NCBI GenBank assembly: GCA_965261645.1
Contig: CBDHDJ010000004.1
Location: 1 to 64,000 of the forward strand
Source: CBDHDJ01 sp965261645
GTDB taxonomy: Bacteria > Pseudomonadota > Alphaproteobacteria > SHVV01
Length of the DNA stretch: 64,000 nucleotides
Direction of reading: 5' to 3'
Each line of letters begins with the position of its first letter. The first letter of the stretch is position 1. Under the pieces are notes generated by a model. It was not told the origin of the DNA and made no database searches. It saw nothing but the letters and a program-made list of their open reading frames with translations. Shown here one piece after another: positions 45,326 to 53,614 of this stretch. The translations under genes were made by a program, and so were the position numbers.

Positions 45326-46821
45326 GACGCGCCTCCACCCAACAAGCTCATATAACTGGCGGCGGCCGTGGTCGCCACGTTGGCCCGAGGCAGGTAGGGA
45401 TAGATATCCAGGTCGAGTTTGGGCGGGCGTCGCTCGATACGGCACAGCACAAGGTGTTTGACGGCGTCGTAGCCGATCGCACCCAGGCGCAGGGCGTCCT
45501 TCACCGCGCCGTGAAGCACCTCGAGATCGAAGGTCTCCAGAAGCCGAAGGACCTGGACGTATTCCCGCTTGCCGGCCTTGCCCATGCGCGCCTCCAGGAG
45601 ACGGCGCAGGGTTGGGAAGGCATCAGGCAGTTCCCATCCGGCTAGCGGCGCGGCCTGATCCAGGGCGCCGATCTTGTGCTCCAGCAAAGGCAGGTAGTGG
45701 ATCGGATCGAAGACCATATCTTCCCGGTCGTAGGAACGGGGGTGTCGGGCAATGATCCCGGCGCCGCAACCGATAACCACCTCGTGGACATAGCCACGGA
45801 TCCAGACTTCCTGATGGCCGTAGGCGACGGGCACGGAATAGTCATTCGTCCGGTAGCGCACCAGGGACAGCGAGTTGACCCGCGTGCCCTGCTTGTCGCA
45901 CGAGTCGAACGGTGCCGGCAGTGGCCTCTTCAACGCTTCGCGGTCACGCACAAACCGTTCGCCGATGCTCTCGCGGTGGCCGCGCAGGACGTTGCCTTGC
46001 CGGTTGCGGCATTGCTCTTCCAGGTGGCCATTGAAGGCGTCCCAGCTCGCGAACCGGGGAAGCGGCGTCATGAAGTTCCGCCGGGCATAGCCGACCACCC
46101 CCTCCACATTGCCTTTGTCGTTACCCTTGCCGGGACGGCCGTAGCGGTCCTCGAAGAGGTAATGGGACTGCAGCCCGCTGAACGGCCGCGTTCGTTGCCG
46201 CGTGCCATCTGACAAGATGCGCGACACCAGACACTTGTCGTTGTCGTAAAGAATCGATTGGGGAACGCCGCCGAAAAAAACAAAGGCTCTGTTGTGCCCG
46301 TCCAGCCAGGCCTCCGTCGTCGCCGCCGGGTAGGCCGCAACGAAGCAGGCATCGCTGTGGGGAAGTGTCATGACGAAAAAATGCGCCCGATACTTGACGC
46401 CGGCGATGATCGCATCCGCCTCGCCAAAGTCCGCTTGAGCATGGCCCGGAGGATGTGACAACGGCACAAACATCTCACGCCGACGAAGGCGCCGTTCCCG
46501 AACGTAATCCTTCACGATGGTCTCTTTGCCCGTGAAGCCATGTTCGTCGCGAAGGCGCTCGAATATACGCTTCGCCGTGTGGTGCTGCTTACGGTGAACC
46601 GTTCGGTCCTCCTCCAGAATACGGTCGATGATATCCGTGAAGGGGGCCAGTTTCGGGCGTTTCGGTGGCTGGCGTCGCCGATATCCCGGCGGTTCCGAAT
46701 GCCGCAGCATCTTCCTCACCGTCTCGCGCGCAATGCCAAACCGACTTGCCGCCTCTCGCTGGCTCAGACCATCAACATGGCAGGCCAGCCGAACGCGCAG
46801 ATATAGGTCCACGGTGTACAT
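45322..46821 (-). CDS. istA: IS21 transposase IstA (copy 3)
   Basis: The product is about 499 aa from ATG 46821 (or 46836), with the HTH SQREAASRFGIARETVRKML and an intact DDE core. It has the Ser version of FDSCDKQ, as in copy 1. With three full istAB sets in 13 kb the family is probably active in this genome. Confidence 0.94.
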   Translation of the reverse strand: MYTVDLYLRVRLACHVDGLSQREAASRFGIARETVRKMLRHSEPPGYRRRQPPKRPKLAPFTDIIDRILEEDRTVHRKQHHTAKRIFERLRDEHGFTGKETIVKDYVRERRLRRREMFVPLSHPPGHAQADFGEADAIIAGVKYRAHFFVMTLPHSDACFVAAYPAATTEAWLDGHNRAFVFFGGVPQSILYDNDKCLVSRILSDGTRQRTRPFSGLQSHYLFEDRYGRPGKGNDKGNVEGVVGYARRNFMTPLPRFASWDAFNGHLEEQCRNRQGNVLRGHRESIGERFVRDREALKRPLPAPFDSCDKQGTRVNSLSLVRYRTNDYSVPVAYGHQEVWIRGYVHEVVIGCGAGIIARHPRSYDREDMVFDPIHYLPLLEHKIGALDQAAPLAGWELPDAFPTLRRLLEARMGKAGKREYVQVLRLLETFDLEVLHGAVKDALRLGAIGYDAVKHLVLCRIERRPPKLDLDIYPYLPRANVATTAAASYMSLLGGGAS

Positions 46822-46935
46822 CCTCCCGCCTTCCATCTCAAAAAAGATCGAAGGCTACAGGTGGCAGAGTTTTACTCCGCCCGCGGCTGGGAAATCCCGC
46901 CGCTTCCGTGGACTAATTTGTCACCGCCGTTCTCA

Positions 46936-47394
46936 CCCAGTCGAAGACCGCCGCGTGGACTTCATGGGGCAGGCGCGTGCGGCTCCGTGACAGCCAGGAA
47001 TGGTCCGGTACCCGATCACGGCTCCCCAGTCGCAGGAACGCCCGCAGCGAAAGCGAGTCCGAGCAGCGCCACTCCAGACCGCGCTCGCTGTCGATGCCCT
47101 CAAAGTAGCCCACCAGGTGCATCCGGAAATAGCGCCCGGGCGGCACCGAGGGCGCGCCCATCCGGACCGCGTAATAAGGCCGGCAGCTCGCCTCGGCAAA
47201 GGCGTCGAAGCCGCCCTCGATCAGCACCGACTGCAAGCGGTCATAAAACACATGACCCGGAGAGCGCGGCATCTCCGACCAGCTCACCATCAGGTCCCCC
47301 TGACCATCCTTCTGCCGTCCCATCGCCATCGGCAAATCCCCCTGCAAATCAGGGAACCAGAAAATCAGACGGCGCCGACTTAATCAACGGGCTG
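46936..47394 (-). mobile_element. IS1182-like insertion sequence, copy 4 (fragment)
   Basis: The terminal inverted repeat ending CAACGGGCTG (47394) and about 145 codons of the transposase N-terminus (minus strand, ending in VHAAVFDWV) remain. The rest is cut off by IS21 copy 3. The outer flank is CTAG, consistent with the YTAR-like target preference seen in copies 1 and 3. Confidence 0.88.
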
Positions 47395-50300
47395 CTAGAC
47401 CTCCCCTGCCACAACGAAGGCCTGTTCGCCCTCAGCGCGGCGGAGCGCCGCCACGCGCTCCAGCTGTTCGCGCTAGTCTTCCGGCGCGAGGCCTTCCTGC
47501 CTGGCGCGGCCGACGAACGCACCTTCCATCAGCGCGCCATCGAGGAAGGCCGTTTCTACGAGGAGCGCGTTGCCGCCAACCTCTCCGATCTGGTCTTCGG
47601 CCAGGTCTTCCCCGCGCTTGCGCGTGCGATCGCCGCCGCCGCGCCGGACGCGCCCCTGCCCGATGTACACGAGGGCGCCTTGATCCTCCTCTACCGGCTG
47701 CTGTTCATCCTTTATGCCGAGGACCGCGACCTGCTTCCGGTCCACGACGAACGTTACGACGACTACCCGCTGCGCGACAAGGTGCGCGGCGATATCGGCG
47801 ACCGCAAGGAACGAGGGGACGTGATCTCCGAGACCGCTGCGCGCTACTGGTCAGCGGTCGACGATCTCTGTCGTGCCGTAGACCTGGGCGACGTCTCCAT
47901 CGGCCTGCCGCCTTACAATGGCGGGCTGTTCGACCGGGCGCGCGTGCCGCTTCTCGATCGCATCCATCTCGGCGACCGGGTGATGGCGGATGTCATCGAC
48001 GCCCTTTCCTTTGAGCAGGACGAGGCGGGGCGCCGCCGCTACATCAACTACCGCAACCTCGGCGTTCGCCAACTCGGTTCGATCTATGAGCGCTTGCTGG
48101 AACACGAGCTCGTCCGCGATGGCGATGAGGTGGCTGTCCGCCCCAAGATATTCGCCCGCAAGGGCTCGGGTAGCTACTACACACCTGACGACCTGGTGGG
48201 GCTGATCGTCGAGGAGGCGGTGGGGCCCTTGGTCATGGCGTGCGTAAGGGCCTTCGAGGTGGAGGTCACCGAGGTGCCCGCAGACGGACCTAAACGTGAG
48301 AGGGTGGTTGCGCGACTGGCGGAACACGACCCCGCCCAGGCGATCCTCGCGCTCAAGGTCTGCGATCCGGCCATGGGGTCGGGGCACTTCCTAGTCAGTC
48401 TGGTCGACTATCTCGCCGATCGGGTCATCGCCGCCATGGCCGAGGCGGAAGTGAAGGTGGAAGGCTACGTTTCACCGCTCGCCGGCCGCATACAGGCGAT
48501 TCGCGAGCGGATCGTGGCAAACGCTGAAGAGCGAGACTGGGCAATCGATCGAGATCGGCTCGACGACCGCCACATCGTCCGCCGCATGGTGCTTAAGCGC
48601 TGCGTCTACGGCGTGGATAAGAACCCTATGGCGGTAGAACTCGCCAAGGTCACGCTCTGGCTGCACACGTTCACGGTGGGCGCGCCACTCAGCTTCCTGG
48701 ATCACCACCTCCGCTGCGGCGACAGCTTGTTCGGGGCGTGGGCGCGAAGCGGGATTGACAAGGCGGCTTCGTATGGTGGGCCATTGCTCTTGCACGATTC
48801 CGTGAGGCAGGCGGAACTGTCCGCGCTGGAGATGCGGACGGTCGAGGACCTCACTGACGCGGAGATCGCCGAGGCGCACCGCTCCGCCGAGGCTTTCGCC
48901 GTTGTGGAGGAGGCCACCGCGCCTTTGGATGCCGTCCTCTCCCTCGTGCACGCCTTCGACTGGCTGGAGGTAAAAGACCGTGAAGGTGAGACGGCGCTGC
49001 AGTCCTTCTTCAGCGGTCAACTCGGCGATCCGATCGAGATCGCACGGGGCAGGGCGGAGGTTCCGAAGGAACGGACGGAAGCTGCTCGCTTCACCGAACT
49101 CTTGGGTGAGGCCCGGCGCCTCATCGCCGAAGAACGCTTCCTCAACTGGCAGGCGGCGTTCCCCGGCGTCTGGACCAATTGGCAGAGTATGGACCCCGAA
49201 GGCGGATTCGATGCGGTGATCGGCAACCCGCCCTGAGATCGGATGAAGCTGCAACAGGTGGAATGGTTCGCCACACGACGGCGCGATATCGCTCAGCAAC
49301 AGCGCGCCGCGGACCGCAAGCACATGATCGGGGCGTTGGAGCGCGACGGTGATCCGCTCGCGCAGGACTACGCGGTGGCGAGCAAACGAGCGGCGATGGC
49401 CACTCGCATGGCTCGTCACTCGGGCAACTATCCGCTGCTGTCGGCCGGTGACGTGAACCTTTATTCGCTCTTCGTCGAACGCGCGATGGCACTGACGAAG
49501 CCCGACGGCACGGTCGGGTTGCTCACGCCCTCTGGCATCGCCTCGGACAAGACGGCGGCGCGCTTCTTCGAGGGCGTGGCGACCGAGGGGCGGCTGATAG
49601 CGCTCTACGACTTCGAGGATCGGCGCACGCGCTACGGCGCGCCGCCCTTCTTCCCCGACGTGGATAGCCGCTTCAAGTTCTGCGCATTCGTTGCCAGCCC
49701 GTCTCCGCTCCCCGACGACGCAAGGTGCGCTTTCTTCCTTCAAGATGTCGCTGAACTTGACGATGCCGAGCGTTGTTTCCCGATGAAGGCGGAAAGCTTC
49801 GCCCGCGTCAACCCCAACACCTGCACCGCGCCGATCTTCCGCACCCGCCGCGACGCCGAGCTGACCACGGTGATCTACGAGCGCCTGCCGGTGTTGGTGG
49901 ACCGCTCTTCGGGTGAGGAGGTGAAGACGTGGCCGGTGAGATACACCCGGATGTTCGACATGACCAACGACTCCGGCCTCTTCCGCACGCGCGCCGAGCT
50001 TGAGGAACAGGAGGGTGCCTGGCCCATCGGCGGCAACCGCTTCGCCAGCCCGGCCGGCGACTGGGTGCCGCTCTTCGTCGGGCGGATGATTCATCAGTTC
50101 GACCATCGCGCCGCGTCAGTCGAGGTGAATGCGGAGAACCTGCACAACATCGCACTGAGCTGCGACATCAGCGCCGAACAGAAGGCTGATCCTACCTACG
50201 TACCGACACCACAATATTGGGTTCCATCCGCCGAAGTGTCCTTCCCCGACGGCCACGACTGGACCATCGCATTCAGGGATATCGCGCGAGCGAGCGACGC

Positions 50301-50892
50301 CCGGACGATGATCGCTACTGCAGTGCCGGTCGTTGGCCTGGGCAACACGGCGCCGGCGATTTTCGTAGAGCGCTCAAAAGGAAATCAATCGAGCGCGGCT
50401 GTGTTGTTGGCCAATCTCGGAGCCACCGTCTACGATTTTGTGGCTCGTCAAAAGGCCCAAAGCACGCATCTCAACTGGTACATCGTGGAGCAGCTCCCCG
50501 TCGTCCCGCCCGACCAATACGAGAGCGTCCGTTTCGGGTCGAAGACTGCCGGTGAGATCGTCCGCCAGGCGGTGCTGGAGCTGACGTACACCGCCCACGA
50601 CATGGCTCCCTTCGCCCGCGACATGGGGTATGTCGATGACCGCGGCGATGTGCTGCCGCCCTTCGTGTGGAACGAAGAGCGGCGCCTGTTCCTGCGCGCG
50701 AAACTGGATGCGGTGTTCTTCCACCTCTACGGCGTCGTCGGCCGCGACGATGTGCGCTACGTGTACTCCACCTTCCCCATCGTCGAGCGCGAAGAGACCG
50801 CCGCTCACGGCTCCTACCGCTCCCGCGACCGCTGCCTCGGCTGGATCAATGCCCTGGCCGCCGGCGACCCGGACGCGGAGATCGTGCTGTAG
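47395..50892 (+). pseudogene. Eco57I/type IIG-like DNA adenine methyltransferase, 5' truncated, stop in NPPW motif
   Basis: About 1,160 codons remain. N-terminal region: LLYRLLFILYAEDRDLLPVH, YINYRNLGVRQLGSIYERLL, KGSGSYYTPDDLVGLIVEEA. Motif I is VCDPAMGSGHFLVSLVDYLA; motif IV is DAVIGNPP followed by TGA at 49234-49236, where Trp (TGG) is expected; the frame continues unchanged as DRMKLQQVEWFATRRRDIAQ. The C-terminal part (KPDGTVGLLTPSGIASDKTA; STHLNWYIVEQLPVVPPDQY) is specificity-like. The family includes type IIG enzymes and methylases of Pgl/BREX- and DISARM-like systems, which I cannot separate by eye. The 5' end was removed by IS1182-like copy 4. Readthrough would be needed for activity. 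Confidence 0.85.
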
Positions 50893-50954
50893 TCAGAAGA
50901 AGGGAATTACAAAGAAGGGTTGACATTTATTTGGCCCGTGGGCAGGATGCACGG

Positions 50955-51563
50955 ATGTGGATTCTCGTCATCGCAGGGCTTTCTGTCGCCCCTATTTTCT
51001 TGGGGTTTCTGATGGAGCCTTGGCTTCCACTAGGACATTGGGGCTGGGGAGCATTGCTGTTCCTCTGCTTACTTCCCAGCGCCATCTACTGGCGGAAAAA
51101 GATGCGCGCTTATCCCCTTGACGTTCTGCAGAGTTGGCGCAAGTGGTCCAAGACCACGACTAAAGCGCCTCCGCTAGACCGCCAGCCTATCAATCAGGCG
51201 TATGAATATCTCGTAGACCTGAGGGTTGTTCAGGAAGATGGACATGAGCCCATGCAAGTTGCTGGCCTCCTGAGACAGGCTGCGCTTGATGGGGGGATAA
51301 TGATTTGGGGCTCTGAACCATCATCGGCCCCAGTTGGGTGGCAGGCCTCGATCCTACTAGAAATAAATCGTGGTTATTGGCGACACCATGAGATTGATGC
51401 AGTTCGCCTAATGATCGACGCCAGTGAACTTCCAGATGAAGGTTGCAAAACGCAAAGAGAAAGCCGTCCTTGGGATGACCAGACTGAGTGTTATTGGCAC
51501 CTTCATGTAGATATGAACCAGGTTAGATCCAAATGGACTGACAATCATGAAACCGATGCTTGA
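50955..51563 (+). CDS. Passenger membrane protein of the IS1595 element (202 aa)
   Basis: ATG 50955 opens MWILVIAGLSVAPIFLGFLM, a transmembrane helix, followed by a second (HWGWGALLFLCLLPSAIYWR). The rest is soluble: QAYEYLVDLRVVQEDGHEPM, GLLRQAALDGGIMIWGSEPS, INRGYWRHHEIDAVRLMIDA, and a Trp-rich end. It lies wholly between the IS ends, convergent with the transposase. Codon usage is less GC-rich than the region. Family unknown. Passenger genes are known in IS1595 elements; what this one does for element or host is unclear. Confidence 0.7.
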   Translation: MWILVIAGLSVAPIFLGFLMEPWLPLGHWGWGALLFLCLLPSAIYWRKKMRAYPLDVLQSWRKWSKTTTKAPPLDRQPINQAYEYLVDLRVVQEDGHEPMQVAGLLRQAALDGGIMIWGSEPSSAPVGWQASILLEINRGYWRHHEIDAVRLMIDASELPDEGCKTQRESRPWDDQTECYWHLHVDMNQVRSKWTDNHETDA

Positions 51564-51633
51564 TCCCGCCCGCGATCTTGCAGGCGCAACGCCGGAAAAA
51601 CTGGCTAAGGCGCTTTTCCGGCGCACGGAGCCT

Positions 51634-52608
51634 TTACGCCCCGGAATCCGACGAAAGCCCGTTGTCCGCGATCAGGTCGCGGTAGAGAAGGTTGCGACCG
51701 ACAAGCCGCGCAACAGTATCCCGCATTTGCACAAGCGTCCCTGAATCGCGGATGTTGTGCTTGCCAGCGAACTCCTGGACGTAACGGTCAAGATGCTTGG
51801 GGCTGATCTTGTGGAAGGTGCCCTTGTGGGCGCGCTTGAGCATCGACCAGAAGGACTCGATCCCGTTGGTATGCGCCATCCCGTTGACATATTCGGAGAC
51901 CGAGTGCTTCACGCTTTGATGCGGGTTCGGTATCCCTTCGTAGGCCGCCGCGTCATCGGTGTAGACCACGGCGTCCGGCTCGGCGTTCCCGGCTACGAAG
52001 TCATGCAGCGTCTCGCGGTCGATCGCTTCTACCACCTGCACCGCAACCTTGTTGGTGGCCCGGTCCTTCGCGCCAACGACCGCGACCTTGCCTACCGCGC
52101 CCCGGCCCGTTCCCGCAAGCTCCTTGCGCTGGGCATTCGACATGTTGCGGAGCTTCCCGCCGAAGTAGGTTTCGTCGAACTTGACCGGCCCGTTGAACGG
52201 ACCTTCGCTGTCGCCGCCCCAGGCTTCCCTAATGCGATGAAGCATGAACCACGCCGTCGGCTGCGATACACCGATGTCGCGTTTCAGCTTCATCGACGAA
52301 ACCGACTTGAGCGAGGTCAGGCACAGATAGATCGCGATCGCCCACTTCCGAAGCGGGATTTTTGACCGCTGCATGGCGGTGCCCGTCTTGACGCTGAAAT
52401 AGGATCGGCAATCGGTGCACCAATAGGGCATCTTTGCGTGGCTGGCCTCACTGGTGCGGAGCGATCCGCACTTGGGGCAGTGGCGACCGTCTGGCCAGAT
52501 TACCGATTCGAACCACGCCGTGGCGGCTTTCTCGGTCGGAAACATATCCATCAACTGAACGATGGTGAGCCCCTTGCGGTGAGCTTTTCCGGGTGCTTTT
52601 TTCGCCAT
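51634..52608 (-). CDS. IS1595-family transposase
   Basis: The product is about 324 aa from ATG 52608 (MAKKAPGKAHRKGLTIVQLM); GTG 52614 is an alternative. The zinc ribbon is CPKCGSLRTSEASHAKMPYW then CTDCRSYFSVKTGTAMQRSK. The ISXO2-like core is PVKFDETYFGGKLRNMSNAQ (D), VVYTDDAAAYEGIPNPHQSV (D), GMAHTNGIESFWSMLKRAHK (N/E). The C-terminus is KHNIRDSGTLVQMRDTVARL. The frame is intact, so the element including its passenger may still move. Confidence 0.92.
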   Translation of the reverse strand: MAKKAPGKAHRKGLTIVQLMDMFPTEKAATAWFESVIWPDGRHCPKCGSLRTSEASHAKMPYWCTDCRSYFSVKTGTAMQRSKIPLRKWAIAIYLCLTSLKSVSSMKLKRDIGVSQPTAWFMLHRIREAWGGDSEGPFNGPVKFDETYFGGKLRNMSNAQRKELAGTGRGAVGKVAVVGAKDRATNKVAVQVVEAIDRETLHDFVAGNAEPDAVVYTDDAAAYEGIPNPHQSVKHSVSEYVNGMAHTNGIESFWSMLKRAHKGTFHKISPKHLDRYVQEFAGKHNIRDSGTLVQMRDTVARLVGRNLLYRDLIADNGLSSDSGA

Positions 52609-52693
52609 TTCCACTCTCCCTTCCTACCCTTAAGATATGGGGAGGCGGCATGACAATGTCAATCCTTCTTTGTAATTCCCTTTCGAAAGGGGT

Positions 52694-53581
52694 TGAGTGG
52701 CCGGTGTCGATGTGATTCCAAGAAGGTTGCTGAGACCGATATGGAGCCGCCATGTGGACGCCGACCACCCGAGAGCAGCATAGCCGCAAGACGCTGCGTT
52801 ATCAGACTGATTTGACCGATGCGGAGTGGGTTGTGGTCGAGCCTCATTTGCCTCCGGCTCATGGCACGGGACGGCCCCGGTCATGGCCGATGCGAGAGAT
52901 CGTCAACGGCATTTTCTACGTGATGCGGGCTGGCTGCCCTTGGCGCTTGCTGCCAAGCGATTTGCCACCGTGGGGCACGATCTATCGCTGGTTCGCCAAG
53001 TTCCGCGACGACGGCCTCCTTGAGAAGATCAATCACTCTCTGGTCATGGCCGATCGCGAGCAGGTCGGACGCGAGGCCAGCCCGAGCGGCGCGATTATCG
53101 ACAGCCAGAGCGTCAAGACAACCGAGGCTGGTGGCCCCCGCGGCTACGATGCGGGCAAGAAGATCAAGGGGCGCAAGCGCCACGCGCTGGTCGACACCGA
53201 CGGGCGCGGCCTCGTGCTCGAGGCGCATCCGGCGAGTATCCAGGACCGCGATGGTGGCGGGTCGCTGCTGTGCGCCTCACGCGGCTCGTTTCCGTTCATA
53301 GAGAAGGTCTTTGCCGACAGCGGCTACGCCGGCGAGAAGGTCGCCACGGCCACGGTGATCGCCGTCGAGATCGTGCGCAAAAGCCCCGATCAGGTCGGCT
53401 TCGCCGTCCAACCGCGCCGCTGGATCGTGGAGCGCTTCTTCGCCTGGATCAACCGCAACCGGCGACTGGCAAAGGACTTCGAGGCCACCATCGCCTCGGC
53501 CCGCGCCTTCCTCTACGCCGCCTCCGTCATGCTCCTCGTCCGCAGATTGGCCCGAGCCGCATGACTTTCGAAACCGACTCT
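52694..53581 (+). mobile_element. IS5-family element (second type, IS427-like)
   Basis: The ends GAGTGGCCG on the left and, complemented, GAGTCGG on the right are short imperfect inverted repeats. The size of about 0.89 kb is normal for this subgroup. End positions are accurate to a few bases only. Confidence 0.65.
52752..53564 (+). CDS. IS5-family (IS427-like) transposase
   Basis: The product is 270 aa from ATG 52752 behind ATATGGAG. The DUF4096 N-terminus is RYQTDLTDAEWVVVEPHLPP, MREIVNGIFYVMRAGCPWRL, PPWGTIYRWFAKFRDDGLLE. The DDE core has GAIIDSQSVKTTEAGGPRGY (D), IEKVFADSGYAGEKV (D), WIVERFFAWINRNRRLAKDF (E). These elements often express the transposase from two frames; here it is a single intact frame. 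It is probably active. Confidence 0.93.
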   Translation: MWTPTTREQHSRKTLRYQTDLTDAEWVVVEPHLPPAHGTGRPRSWPMREIVNGIFYVMRAGCPWRLLPSDLPPWGTIYRWFAKFRDDGLLEKINHSLVMADREQVGREASPSGAIIDSQSVKTTEAGGPRGYDAGKKIKGRKRHALVDTDGRGLVLEAHPASIQDRDGGGSLLCASRGSFPFIEKVFADSGYAGEKVATATVIAVEIVRKSPDQVGFAVQPRRWIVERFFAWINRNRRLAKDFEATIASARAFLYAASVMLLVRRLARAA

Positions 53582-53614
53582 AAGGCCCACCCAGGTGCGT
53601 ACCGAATCTGTCAC

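Larger units (their letters stand above)
44355..46935 (-). mobile_element. IS21-family element, copy 3
   Basis: It is 2,581 bp, in opposite orientation to copies 1 and 2, and matches copy 1 at the positions where copy 2 differs. Left neighbour is an IS3 fragment and right neighbour an IS1182-like fragment. The 5-bp flanks do not match, so it marks a deletion or recombination joint. Confidence 0.92.
50902..52680 (-). mobile_element. IS1595-family element with a passenger gene
   Basis: The ends GGGAATTACAAAGAAGG plus TTGACATT match as inverted repeats over about 26 bp with one mismatch (50902 and, complemented, to 52680). It contains a transposase on the minus strand and a separate gene on the plus strand. 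No 8-bp target duplication is visible (CAGAAGAA and TTTCGAAA flanks). Confidence 0.85.

Noticed and set aside
33125..49236. TGA or TAG read as tryptophan (recoded genetic code)
   Set aside because: Many intact genes end normally at TGA or TAG and use TGG for Trp; only three transposase or defence genes show in-frame stops.
48472..50106. A 544-codon open frame antisense to the methylase
   Set aside because: The plus strand carries the methyltransferase motifs; the antisense frame lacks any recognisable domain and mirrors codon bias.
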